A stretch of 17,420 nucleotides of DNA from Phoronis ovalis (GCA_028565635.1 JAOXYB010020837.1:1-17420); one strand, 5' to 3'. Positions 1-9,576 are shown, counted from the stretch's first letter. Numbers and translations are program-made. The notes: generated from the sequence alone by a model not told the origin.

Positions 1-703
1 AACACAACCACCCACAATTTTTTATTTCAACTGCCTTCCCCCCCCTCCCCCACTTTTTTTACTGGAACAGCCCTGAGTAATTCTCAGGCACTGTGCCCAA
101 CGACTGTATATATATTCAAGCTTTTCGAGATGAACGAAAATTGACTGTGCTTAAGCCCAGACGTTAGTTGAGAAGGCATGGAACACTAACGTATGGATTT
201 ATTCACACAGTCAGACCGTGTACTTAATCCAACTCCAGAATTATCAGTCAATATCACAGAAAATTGTGGCATCTTTGAATTCCAATACTGAACTTTGATG
301 TTTCACCAAAATTGAGTCAAGAACAGACCGATTAAAGTTTAAATCTATAGTTGTTTCCCAACAACACATGACACATATCTGTTGTTACCTGACTATTTTT
401 GTGTCTGGCTGTTGACTAAATGATGGTTTAGCAAATGATCAAACACACATTTTAGGTCACAATGCAATAAAAATGTAAAATTTCCATAAGAGGCCTTATC
501 TATCTGCTCAGTACAATAAACTATTTGCAAGGACTATGTGGTGAAACAAAAAGAAACAAATTAAATACACAATCCTGTGTTTTGTGAAAAAACAATCACG
601 TTATTCCAAATGCACTCATGCAAATCATTCAAAACACTGAATTGTGGGATTGATTGGGTTTCTGAACATTAATACCACCTAGTGCACGCAAGCAGATACG
701 AAC
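1..703 (-). other. PEX1 intron 13 (partial), no exon seen
   Basis: I searched the minus strand for the next PEX1 block (vertebrate TDRVVNQLLTQ pattern) and found no match. A C-rich pyrimidine tract lies at 38-50 on the plus strand. Nothing else is recognisable. Confidence 0.6.
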
Positions 704-828
704 CTGGGTGCTATAGCATCAAACTCATCAAAGAATAAGACGCAAGGTTTGGCACTCTGAGCTCTGATGAATGTATCTCTAACCGCTTGTTCACTAGCGC
801 CTATGTATTTGCTGAGCAACTCTGGTCC
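704..828 (-). CDS. PEX1: PEX1 exon 13, D2 Walker B (last exon in window)
   Basis: Acceptor TATTTTTCAG|GGACCA. It encodes [20 protein letters not shown] and [16 protein letters not shown], the D2 pore-loop/Walker B block. The donor is either CCCAG|GTTCGT at 704 (phase 2, giving IAPR as in other PEX1) or TTC|GTATCT four bases on. I prefer 704. Confidence 0.93.
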
Positions 829-3800
829 CTGAAAAATAACCACAAGTTGTAGCAAAACCAATGATAAACAATCTTCATATTTATGATTCTTTAAAAAAAT
901 ATTAATCATTCTAATAGTTTTATATAGCAAAATTTATCAATTGCAGAAAAATAATTCAAAGCTACAAATGAAGCTTTATACACATTCACCTGTACTGGCA
1001 AGTCCCGAGAAAAAAGAAAGATTCTAAAACAGAGAATTTTTACATGAAATCATAAATCAGCAAGGTTAAACTGTCAAAACGAGATCAGTGACATGTCAAG
1101 ATCAGTTGTGTAGAACTTCACAAGTATGTGAAACATCTCTTAGTAATTATTACTGACTTTTATACTGATAAAGTTGAGACCACACTCTTTTGCAACCACT
1201 CCAGCAAGCAATGTTTTTCCAGTACCAGGAGCACCATATAACAGAATACCAGATCGCAGCCGCAATGGACAATTTGCAAAAAGTGTGGGGTACTGTAACA
1301 AAAATATTATTACACTAACTGTATGATTTCAGAAGCCAATTTTGTTGGACATGAAAAAGTGAATCCAAAAATATCAAAAAATAAGCAATCAAATGCAATA
1401 ATTACTGTCTACACTACAAGATCTTTTATTTCTGTATGTTTTGGCAACATTGATTATGTAAGACTTTAATTTTTTGTAAACGAAAGATCTTTAGAGTGTA
1501 ACTAGCTAACAATAATGATGTGACAATGTAGGCAGTATTTTTGATCATACACAATATAACACAACAGAGGAATTGTAACTCTTAGTGCCCAGGCAGCTAA
1601 TCTCATATTATTTCCTTTGTGCTCATAAAGTAATGCACAAGCTCATGTGGCTTTGTTCCAGGATAAGGAATAATATACAATGTCAAACACATTTAAGCAA
1701 GCATAAGTTTTTTAGAGGAAATCAGTTTATATTTACTGAAAAAATATCAATTTTAATTTTCCACATTAAATTAATTATATGCATAAAATCAACTAGTTTA
1801 TTATGTCCGAGTTTTGGTAAAGGTAATCATGAAAAACAGTTAATAATTACAAACTGGAGTCCTTTTGAATTCAGTTTACAACGTACAAGCAAACCAAGAA
1901 ATGAATTATTTTAAAATTGTATTTAATTTGTAAAATATCCAAGATTTTTGATACAAGTCAAAATTTGCTTAAACGAAAGAGCTTCATATCTTCCAAGTAG
2001 CACCCAAGATATGTATTTAATTTACATTTATATAATAAATATTACAAATTTCTTACTTTTGAAGGCCACTGTAAAGTCTCCATCAGTGTGTTCTTGATAT
2101 CACTCAGACCCCCAACATCCTGCCAACCTAGCTCACTGGCTTTGTGTAACACAATGTTTTGAAGAGATGATGGTTTAAATCCTTCTAAAGCATGATCAAA
2201 ATCTTCATCATTTATCATCTGGTCAGTGTTAACTCCTTAAATGTAAGTGGAAATTACATCAAGTACTTTCAGTTGTCACTTGAATGTTGTACTGTAAGAT
2301 CGGACAGTCACTACAAAGCATTACTGACAAAGAAAAACCACATATGCTATAAGCAGGTATGAGCTAATGGGTAAACGTTTTACGATTATAACAGTGAAAA
2401 AAAAACATTTTTCCTAAAATTTCAGATTGAATGTCTGGCTTCTGCTGCTAAATTCATGAGATTCTATTTTCTAAATGAAAGAAGAGTAAAAATTATAAAT
2501 ACAGCAAACAATTACAAAATGTAAATCATCAGAAACTGTTGTTCTAACAAATTTGAGGGTTACAACATATTTAGCTATTCGTTCAACCTCAATGATACGC
2601 TGAAATAGTCCATTCTGCAGTTCAGTGATACAAGGCTTACCCTTTTCTTGAATATAATGTGCATGTAAAGCTCTGTCTATGAGACGAACTAAATCTCTGG
2701 CAACAAAACCCTCAGTCTTTGCTGACACATGATCCAGATTCAGTGAATCAAGTGTTTCGTGGCTGACATTTTCCTTAGACTTAAGAATAGCACCAAGTAT
2801 TGTCATTCGCTGGCTCTGAAATATTGAGTCAAAAAGAAGATCATTATGATAATGTTAAGCTAATAACAACGTAAAAAAATTTAATATCAGCATATTCTTT
2901 CATCCTTAAAAAATTATAAGGTATCTGACAAATCAAAACACTATTTTTCACTCCTTACTGACTTTTAGCAAACACATTGAATGTCAAATAGTTTTACTCT
3001 AAAAGAAATTACTACACACAAGTTTTTTAATTACCAAATTCGGTGGCTTTATTTCAATTTGCCCTTGAAAATAATGGCTTCCTCTTGATGACACTATGCT
3101 TGGGTGTAGTGATGCTTGTGATTTACAAGTTGCTATGACAACAACATGGGAATGTTGAGTAATTTCGGCAGTGCAAAGATCCATCAAAACTGAAAGCAAT
3201 GCGGGAAACTAGATGAGAAATTTGGTAAAACAATGTTTTACAGCATACCAGCCTCTCATAGACAGAGATACTGGTTATAGGAAGTATTCTACAGGTATGG
3301 GGAATTGTAATAAGAACTTTCTCCTATTTGTTTACACAACCTGTTTTGTCAATAAAATACAATACTGCAGAAATTAAAAGCTGACAATGATTACTTTTCA
3401 ATCTCAGCCCATAAATATTGTTTCTACCATTGTTAAAACTCAAGACTTATGCATATCACACCTCTAGCAATTCTACCATAGTATACTGCCTCTCCACTCA
3501 TCTCCTGTTCTGGACCAGATGCAGCAGGAGTCACATGGTCTAAATCATCCAATAAAATCAAAGTTGGCTGTCGCCAAGCTGCTTCATAGAAAATTTTCTG
3601 CCACACTGATTTTATAGACTCCACACGCTTTCCTGAAAACAACATTATAGATGAATCTTTATGGTAGTAGTGTTGTGTCCCAATAAGCAGAAAATAAGGA
3701 GCATAAGACAAAAAAAGAGAAAATACAGTGTTGGCCTTGCTGATGAGACTACCACACAATGTTTATATAATTCAATAAGCCACATAGTTTTAACATCCTG

Positions 3801-6800
3801 TTTTTACAGAATAGAAATAAAAAACAATCAAAAGCTTGCAAGAAGCTCTTTTTAGAAATTAAATTAGAACTCTAAAAAGTATAATTTTAAATTACTCTAT
3901 TATATATACCTCTTAATGTCTTGCACTCAACAATCTTAATGTGTGTATGATTAGGATAATTTGTCATCTCTCTACATAGAGCTCTAGCAAAACTAGTCTT
4001 TCCACATCCTCTTGGACCACTAATCAACAAACCACCATTGCATAAGCCTGCAGCATTATGAAATAGTTTGAATGCTAATGGAGTCTGGGTTAAACATGTT
4101 GACAGATAGTCAGTAGCCTTCTTAGTTATGTCTGTAATCCCACTAAAATAATAAGATCATGGTAATATTTAGAGTTCAACTAACTAATTGGGGATGTTGG
4201 CATTAGTCATATAGGAGAGGAGCAAAGCATTTTTTAAAAGCCATTACCATATTTCTTGTTACAGGTGCTGTGCAGCAGTAAAACAGCCTTAAAATTGGTA
4301 TACTAGTTTTCCAATTATCTTATAACATTTTTTGTTTCACGGCATGATTTTTGCATATTAAAATATTACAACATTGTGCAAACAAATTATATTTAATTAA
4401 TGTTGCAACAAAGTACGACCCTATGGTACAGTGGTGTGTTGTTTGTGATGTGGCATTTCATAATTAGCACAATACTTATGCATCGAAGGTGTTACCGCAT
4501 TAGCTTGAACCACAGGGGAAAGATTCAAATTTTAGAATAGGAATGCTTTGTGATGATGTAATGATATAGATTAAACTTTCAAAGATTCCTGCTGCAGTTC
4601 AAGCTAATGCTGTAATATTTTTGATGCATAACTAATGCCCTCATTATAAAATGTGATGTCACAAACGAAATACTGCTATAACACAGGTGCACTTCATTGC
4701 AAATGATAACAGCTTGAATACTTCGTTCGTCTATATTTTTCATTGTTAAAGTCAGCACAGAGAAATAAGCAAAAATGAGGAACACTTATTATATTTTACA
4801 TCTGTAAATGAAAAATCCATTTCTCAGTTGACAGCTTGAATTGGCTATATGGATAAACATATCATAAAAACAGGAATAATTATTATATTTTTTAAAATGA
4901 ATATTCTAAAAATCAGATTTAAATAAAAATGTATGTTTACCAACCCTAAGTATTTCAAGTCTTCTTTTGGTGTAGGTTGATCAAATTCAGTTGCAGTATA
5001 ATATGGAAGAGTGTCAATGACATCAGGTTTATTTGCAACCGTCAGCTTCTTCTGTAGAGTGATTTTTACAGAATTCATCACAGCGGGATACAAAAAATAA
5101 TATGACGTCTCCGAAAGTTCTTGAGACTTGTCAGTTTTAGCATCATTTTCGAAGCTTATAATGAATTCTCCTTCCAGCTCTGAAGTGAAAAGACACCAGC
5201 ATGGAAAAATCAGAGAGAAACCAATACAGTCAGGTTACGCAAGCGTTACTTGGTTGTTTATTAAAATATCATTCGTCAGTAAAGAAAATTATCTCTCTGT
5301 AAATACTCATTAATGCTAAATATATATAAATAATATTAAACATATTTAGCCCCAAAATACATATAACTGACAAAGCTATCTGACTTCAAGAATTCAAAAT
5401 AGCACTGTAATACAGATATGGATTTATGAAATGACACTTTCTGTACTTGTTACGTGGTGTTTTTATTTTCTGTAATAGTTATTATTATCATCTGAAAAAT
5501 CTGTTGGTCTACTGAACTGGGGCTAACACTATAAAGCGGCAGACATAATTCCCGTATTGTGACACATATTCTCTATGAGAACACATACAAGTTCAAATAA
5601 GCCTTGGCCCATTGCTATCATTAAAGGGGATATTTCTTACTATAAATTGATTACAACCAATCAAAAAAAATATTAAAAGTTAGAATTGCCAGTGAATTGA
5701 CCAACTTACCTTTAGTAATAAATATTTTGATCAGCATTCCCTGTGTACATATGACAGGTTTGTCTGAGGTTGAGACACCAAAAAGCCAGGTCTTAACAGC
5801 CAACAGCAGAGTTTCCTTGTTGAACCAATCAGGCTGTAAGAACACTTAAAACTATATTTAACATCACACAGTTACACAGTATATAATTTCCAACACAAAG
5901 TTTTAGGATTCAAGATGGCTGCCAAAGTTTGTACTATAACTTTTCATCTAAAGAACCCAGCAATACATTTTAATCCAAGTTTCCTTGAAGTCGGTACAGT
6001 ACTTTGCGAGTTATCAAAGAATATGTTTTAACATGCGCCATTTTGAATGCAAGATGGCCACCAGCTTCTTCAATTTAAATTTTCATAAAAATTGGTCCAG
6101 CACTTTCTGTTTTATCAAAGAAAATGTTTTTGATATTGCCGCCATTTTGGACTACAGATGGCTGCCAAACTTCATAATCATAATTTTTACCAATTAGTCC
6201 ATACCAAAATTTTCAAAAATATTTCGTTTAAATCTGACAAAAGCTTCATATAAAAATTTGCTGAAGAAAACAAAAATAAAAATTGATCCGATAAAAGAAC
6301 TAATCAATATATGGATTGCAACTTTGTTATTGGAGCCCTAATAAGTACTTCTTTGAGAATGTACATTCATTTTCTTTGATTATGTTACAGAATGTACAAT
6401 ATTAATGAGTACATCTATTGTCAATGTTTACATTTAGTTCTACATAAAGAAAGTTGAAAGCTTCAATAATTATTGCATACTTAAGATTTCTGATCCCTAA
6501 TTAAACTGTACTTGGCACTATTATTTCATTTTCTTGTTCATACAAACTTAAAAATAAATCCTACCACATCAAAGAGTGGATAAAAAGTAACACCAGTAAA
6601 TTCTGAGTTTGAGTAGTGTATGGTCTGCAGAACAGTTTGAGCAGTTATGTCCAATCCTAATTTTCTTCTCAATGCGTCATGAATGTATACTTGACCTTTA
6701 GGAGGTATTATTTTTAAAGGCATGTGGTCACTAGCGTTGTACTGCGCTTTTACAATTAGGACACGAACAATTGTTTCTAAAGTTTTGTCCTGGTAATTGT

Positions 6801-9035
6801 CACTAACTGATGTTTTACTCTTATCTTTTAAACTCTCCAATTTCTTTAATTTATCCTTCCTCTGTTCTTTTTCGAATCTTTCAATAGGAGACAACAATTT
6901 AGTTATTTTGGCTAGAAAGCTTTGTGACAGTTTTGCTTTTTCAGATAAGATTAAATCAAACTCATTCAAAGTGGACTCGTGTACAAAAACAGTTGTGAGT
7001 TGACCAGCTAAGCTCAAATCATGTGCTAGGTCAGTTTCAATACTTGCTATATCTTCCAGCTCTGGTAACTTGTGTATTCCTCTAAAAGTGTTAATATAAT
7101 TAACATAACTATCCTTCAACGACTGAACTCGTACTTTTAGATGTATATTAGTGCAAGCAAGTTCGGGACTACTTTTGGGGATCTCTTCACCGGCATTGAA
7201 TTCTATATACTTGTTGGGTATAAAACTCTTGATTAATTCAACAGCTCCCCAGAATGACAGAGGTTCTACAGGAGGACTCTTAGTGGACATAGGCCTTTTT
7301 TTCGGAGTCCTTGATTTTGGTAAAGGTGCATTATTATTGCGGTTTAGTTCTCCTACAATTCCAACTTTCTCAGGTATTTCAAAGTTCACGTTATCTTCAT
7401 TACTTGTAACACCTGATTTCTTTATAACTGAAGAGTTGTCCCGAATATCAGGTACAACTGGGGATAATGAGTTGATGTGATGTCTTGCCTTAGGTGAAAC
7501 GATCACCTCTGTTAATTGCTGTAGAATGGCACAAGAACAAGGTGGTTCAATTTTAGCTACAAAATGAAATTGAATGGAGATAAAGTTAGCTGTGAAGTTC
7601 ATTATGCCAATGACTTCCACCCAAAAACAACGTATTAAGAACATAATTTTAAGCCTGAGTTAGCCTAATATTTTGTTTTTTAAGTTGCATTAAACTGACA
7701 ATTTTTCCCAAACAAGTACAATAAATGTATGTCTACACAAGTATACAAAATTAAATTAAGGTAAATCAGTATGCTGTGTGATACTTATAAGTATTATTTA
7801 ATAATAAATCATACCTATCTTGGGTTTTAATTTTAGCACTGCTTACTGTAACAATAAAGGCAGTCATGCAGCTGAGTAACTTAAACTTAAATGAACTTTG
7901 TGTAGATAATTTATTACCCTTAACTTACCAACTGTAACAAATATACAGGTTGATTTCTGTACCCAGAGTGGTAGAATTTGTCCTGACCAAACTACTCTGA
8001 CTTGGTTAAGAAGGTTACTCTCAATATAGCCAGCATGGAGCTCTAAAATTTCCCAGTCATCACAGGATAATGGTTCAACACAGATTTGAGAACAGACAGA
8101 CACATTATGGATTGATTTCACAGCAACCTATATAAGTTAAAATAAAATGAGATTAGCGATCAAATACCTTCGACAAATTAATCTTAAAAAAAATAAAATT
8201 ACAGTAATTATGAAATGCAGCCTACCTAGGTAATTTTTAAAATCTGTGATAAGGATCGAAAAACAAAGGTGATGACCATAGATCTCCTTGAGGATAATTT
8301 TGAGACAATAAGATCTAACCGACATCAAAAAAGTTAATATCAAAATCTTACAACACAAAACTAATAAAGATTGTTATATGTTGAAATTCAAAACGATTAC
8401 CAGCATTACAGTGAACAACAAATTACCTCAGAACCATACTTGATACCAAGTTTGTCAGCATACAATCCATTCAGTTCGATTGTGTCACTGGCCCCTTGAA
8501 ACGTTTCACCTGCCCAGCTGAAGTAGGCTGTTTTTCCTCTGGAATAATTTACTTCAAATGTAATTACCTGGAAATTTTAACACATATCAAGATACTAATA
8601 CCATATTTTTTCCATGTCAAAAATTATTTTTAATGTTAGGATTGCTATATATTTGCATGTCAAAAATTATTTTTAATGTTAGGATTGCTATATATTTGCA
8701 TAGCTAACATCGCTTATTGTACGAAAGGATTGATAAATAATATTACTGGTAAAAAATTAGTATTCGGAAATGCAAATGGTACAAATTAAGCAATCACGAA
8801 ATCAGAAAGTGTCTTCAAGCATTTTTACTTTAGACTAGAGATTGAACGATTGAGCTGAGTACAATGCAGTAAACATAAGGCTTTTTACCAGGCAGATTTG
8901 TACTGCCGCCTTTTTTTTTAATACCTGACTCTGGGAAGACGACTTGGTTTTTCGATCTTTGACCCACGCCTTCGGAACAGTGATAAAACAAGTCTTGCTC
9001 GAGTTAAAATCTACAATAGCTGCGCGTATATCCAT
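704..9035 (-). CDS. PEX1: PEX1 peroxisome biogenesis AAA+ ATPase, 13 exons, 3' end outside window
   Basis: PEX1 pairs with PEX6 in the type II AAA+ hexamer that pulls the ubiquitinated receptor PEX5 from the peroxisome membrane. Exons: 9035-8925, 8567-8427, 8127-7929, 7556-6565, 5833-5710, 5179-4945, 4142-3910, 3632-3462, 3189-3035, 2815-2641, 2235-2057, 1292-1158, 828-704. All junctions keep one reading frame, giving about 991 residues. Order: N-terminal PEX1 domain (about 1-165, with [11 protein letters not shown]), a poorly conserved linker, D1 with Walker A GPRGCGKT (643-650) and Walker B LILLDD (703-708), then D2 with GAPGTGKT (925-932) and VLFFDE (980-985). Start: the ATG at 9035 opens [10 protein letters not shown], which aligns with the start of known PEX1. 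The frame continues up to a GTG at 9077, just after a stop, with no other ATG. The rest of D2 (sensor and arginine-finger region) and the C-terminus are not in the window. Confidence 0.96.
829..2056 (-). other. PEX1 introns 12 (829-1157) and 11 (1293-2056), nothing recognised
   Basis: Both are A/T-rich and flanked by good splice sites. Intron 11 carries a 330-base plus-strand open stretch (1585-1914) with no ATG start and no recognisable protein pattern. I see no repeat or RNA gene. Confidence 0.6.
1158..1292 (-). CDS. PEX1: PEX1 exon 12, D2 Walker A
   Basis: Acceptor TGTTACAG|TACCCC and donor ATAAAA|GTCAGT. It encodes exactly 45 codons, [20 protein letters not shown] followed by APGTGKT and GLNFISIK. 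This is the second, catalytically dominant ATPase site in the family. Confidence 0.96.
2057..2235 (-). CDS. PEX1: PEX1 exon 11, D1-D2 link and D2 start
   Basis: Acceptor CTTACATTTAAG|GAGTTA and donor TCAAAA|GTAAGA. It encodes [20 protein letters not shown] and [13 protein letters not shown]. Gly888 here is the counterpart of human PEX1 Gly843, the site of the commonest Zellweger-spectrum missense change, and it is conserved. Confidence 0.94.
2236..2640 (-). other. PEX1 intron 10, nothing recognised
   Basis: This 405-base intron lies between the exons that end at 2641 and begin at 2235. It is A/T-rich, and the open frame of exon 10 continues into it for about 170 bases without similarity to PEX1. 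Confidence 0.6.
2641..2815 (-). CDS. PEX1: PEX1 exon 10, D1 small-domain end
   Basis: Acceptor ATATTTCAG|AGCCAG and donor AAAAGG|GTAAGC. It encodes [11 protein letters not shown] and [16 protein letters not shown]. The FVARD block is diagnostic for PEX1. The open frame runs on into the intron, but the phase-1 donor here joins exon 11 correctly. Confidence 0.94.
3035..3189 (-). CDS. PEX1: PEX1 exon 9, D1 sensor region
   Basis: Acceptor TTGCTTTCAG|TTTTGA and donor AATTTG|GTAATT. It encodes [20 protein letters not shown] and [13 protein letters not shown], matching the D1 block with the LIATSQSQQSLHP pattern of vertebrate PEX1. Confidence 0.93.
3462..3632 (-). CDS. PEX1: PEX1 exon 8, D1 Walker B
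   Basis: Acceptor TTTTCAG|GAAAGC and donor CTAGAG|GTGTGA. It encodes GKRVESI and [13 protein letters not shown], the D1 Walker B. The Asp-Asp form in place of Asp-Glu is also found in vertebrate PEX1 D1, so it is not a defect. Confidence 0.95.
3910..4142 (-). CDS. PEX1: PEX1 exon 7, D1 Walker A
   Basis: Acceptor TTATTTTAG|TGGG and donor AAGAG|GTATAT. It encodes the start of the first AAA domain, including [20 protein letters not shown] (Walker A with the full G-x4-GKT pattern) and [10 protein letters not shown]. Confidence 0.95.
4143..4944 (-). other. PEX1 intron 6, hosts a foldback element
   Basis: This 802-base intron is largely taken up by the inverted-repeat element at 4403-4702. The sequence on either side shows no other pattern I recognise. 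Confidence 0.7.
4403..4702. mobile_element. Foldback (MITE-like) inverted-repeat element
   Basis: The two halves are reverse complements of each other over almost their whole length. The inner part is strongest: the left arm ends GCATTAGCTTGAAC (4497-4510), and the right arm begins GTTCAAGCTAATGC (4597-4610). Further out, TTATGCATC pairs with GATGCATAA, and GTTTGTGA (4441-4448) pairs with TCACAAAC (4658-4665). The outermost match is TTGCAA (4403 and 4697). Pairing weakens both inward and outward. No coding capacity is visible, so this is a non-autonomous element. I could not fix target-site duplications. Family unknown. Confidence 0.75.
4945..5179 (-). CDS. PEX1: PEX1 exon 6 (residues 523-600)
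   Basis: Acceptor TTTCACTTCAG|AGCTG. The donor consistent with the frame is TTAGG|GTTGGT, a weak form of the consensus, although a better-looking GTAAAC lies 4 bases further on. Only the first option joins exon 7 in frame, giving KYLGG, a block also seen in vertebrate PEX1. Confidence 0.85.
5180..5709 (-). other. PEX1 intron 5, nothing recognised
   Basis: A 530-base A/T-rich intron with no repeat, open frame or RNA-like structure that I could identify. Confidence 0.6.
5710..5833 (-). CDS. PEX1: PEX1 exon 5 (residues 482-522)
   Basis: Acceptor TTCTTACAG|CCTGAT and donor AAAG|GTAAGT. It encodes [20 protein letters not shown] and on to IFITK, aligned to the segment just before D1. Phase 0 in, phase 1 out. 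Confidence 0.85.
5834..6564 (-). other. PEX1 intron 4, hosts a diverged tandem repeat
   Basis: This 731-base intron contains the repeat block at about 5906-6200. The remainder, 6201-6564, is A/T-rich and featureless to me. Confidence 0.65.
5906..6200. repeat. Diverged tandem repeat with hairpin unit boundaries
   Basis: Units of about 105-130 bases share a boundary. CAAGATGGCTGCCAAA occurs at 5911, GCCATTTTGAATGCAAGATGGC at 6037-6058, and GCCATTTTGG followed by AGATGGCTGCCAAA at 6141. Within units, TTATCAAAGAA(A/T)ATGTTTT recurs (about 6011 and 6113), as does ATTTTCAT/ACTTTTCATC. GCCATTTTG and CAAGATGGC are near reverse complements, so each boundary can form a small hairpin. Copies are well diverged, so the block is old. 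Confidence 0.65.
6565..7556 (-). CDS. PEX1: PEX1 exon 4, long linker exon (residues 151-481)
   Basis: Acceptor TTTTGTAG|CTAAAA and donor GATGTG|GTAGGA. At 992 bp it is by far the longest exon. Its start (AKIEPP to PKARHH) matches the end of the PEX1 N-domain. The middle is Ser/Pro/Lys-rich and low in conservation, as expected of the PEX1 linker. The end ([15 protein letters not shown]) matches the block before D1. It could carry a small undetected intron in the linker, but the frame is open throughout. Confidence 0.92.
7557..7928 (-). other. PEX1 intron 3, nothing recognised
   Basis: A 372-base A/T-rich intron. The open frame of exon 4 continues a short way past the acceptor without PEX1 similarity. 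Confidence 0.6.
7929..8127 (-). CDS. PEX1: PEX1 exon 3 (residues 85-150, N-domain C-lobe)
   Basis: Acceptor TATATAG|GTTGCT and donor TTG|GTAAGT. It holds [16 protein letters not shown], one of the best conserved PEX1 blocks, followed by [16 protein letters not shown]. It ends in phase 1. Confidence 0.95.
8128..8426 (-). other. PEX1 intron 2, nothing recognised
   Basis: A 299-base intron with an open minus-strand stretch (8137-8358) that shows no recognisable protein pattern. Confidence 0.6.
8427..8567 (-). CDS. PEX1: PEX1 exon 2 (residues 38-84)
   Basis: Acceptor TTTCCAG|GTAATT and donor GAG|GTAATT. It encodes [20 protein letters not shown] and on through [15 protein letters not shown], which corresponds to the FLSW and KLGL parts of the vertebrate N-domain. 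Phase 0 in and out. Confidence 0.9.
8568..8924 (-). other. PEX1 intron 1, carries a 43-bp tandem duplication
   Basis: A 357-base intron between a CAG|GTAT donor and a TTTCCAG acceptor. Apart from the duplication at 8613-8698 I see nothing in it. Confidence 0.7.
8613..8698. repeat. Perfect 43-bp tandem duplication
   Basis: The unit at 8613-8655, starting CATGTCAAAAATTATT and ending GCTATATATTTG, is repeated without a mismatch at 8656-8698. Perfect identity points to a recent duplication or to assembly or polymerase slippage. Confidence 0.95.
8925..9035 (-). CDS. PEX1: PEX1 exon 1 (residues 1-37)
   Basis: This exon encodes [20 protein letters not shown] and on to the donor CAG|GTAT. The hydrophobic-polar pattern matches the first strands of the PEX1 N-terminal double-psi barrel. 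It ends in phase 0. Confidence 0.88.
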
Positions 9036-9079
9036 CGCATATAAATTTTTTCGTAAGTTGTAACGTAACAAAACCACAT
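9011..9079 (-). other. Possible overlapping upstream ORF of PEX1
   Basis: An ATG at 9079 opens a 22-codon frame that overlaps the PEX1 start codon (9035) in another frame and stops at 9011. It matters only if the PEX1 transcript starts upstream of 9079, which the TATA-like sequence near 9170 would allow. Confidence 0.3.
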
Positions 9080-9410
9080 ATTAGCCAGCAGCATGGCAAT
9101 AAATACAGCTTTTTGTCAAAAATCACAGAAGAAAACGCCAGAAACGTCCCGAGGCCACCATCTTGACCTATATAAATATAGGTCAGGTGTTTGGAAAATA
9201 GATTGCATTATTTTTGCTTCTCTTTTAACGTTTGTTTCCATGTTTTGTCACTTAACCTAACTTTGCGTAATCTTAGCCTTCAAACGTTTTGATATAAGCT
9301 CTTATGTGCACAGTTTTAGTATAATTTAGGTGAAGTTAACCTCCGTGGCTACATAGCAATTTTACTTCCTGTTATTTATCCAGGGTTCGTGACCGTCGGC
9401 ACGTTTAAAA
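9036..9410. promoter_or_regulatory. Divergent promoter region between PEX1 and the rhodanese gene
   Basis: The two start codons face away from each other, 375 bases apart, so this segment must hold both 5' UTRs and probably a bidirectional promoter. It contains TATA-like sequence inside a palindrome (9164-9185) and, on the minus strand, CAAGATGG (9158-9165), a YY1-type core often found at start sites. A short plus-strand ATG frame begins at 9304. Start sites cannot be fixed from sequence. Confidence 0.7.
9164..9185. promoter_or_regulatory. 22-bp palindrome with everted AGGTCA half-sites
   Basis: The arms TGACCTATAT and ATATAGGTCA are perfect reverse complements separated by AA. Each strand reads an AGGTCA half-site with an A/T-rich 5' extension fitting WAWNTRGGTCA, the monomer site of ROR/REV-ERB-type nuclear receptors. 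The spacer between half-sites, ATATAAATAT, is also TATA-like. Binding is inferred from the motif only. Confidence 0.5.
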
Positions 9411-9576
9411 ATGTCCCAATTACAGAGACTATTGATACCTCGAAGAACCGTGAGACTATACACTTTGCTAACAACAACTTATTTTGTCCGTAATATAAGT
9501 GCATTATCGCAGGTAACACTGCGGACACTACCACAGCATACGCATTGCTCTCCAAGAAATTTTTGGCAGATTGCAG
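9411..9576 (+). CDS. Rhodanese gene exon 1, basic N-terminal presequence
   Basis: ATG to donor GCAG|GTGAGT, phase 1. It encodes MSQLQRLLIPRRTVRLYTLL and on to FWQIA, rich in Arg, Thr and Leu and free of acidic residues, as in mitochondrial targeting peptides. Confidence 0.82.

Noticed and set aside
1585-1914. 109-codon plus-strand open stretch inside PEX1 intron 11
   Set aside because: It has no ATG start (begins GTG), no recognisable domain, and lies antisense within an intron.
6797-7480. Plus-strand open stretches opposite PEX1 exon 4
   Set aside because: They are mirror frames of a confirmed coding exon.
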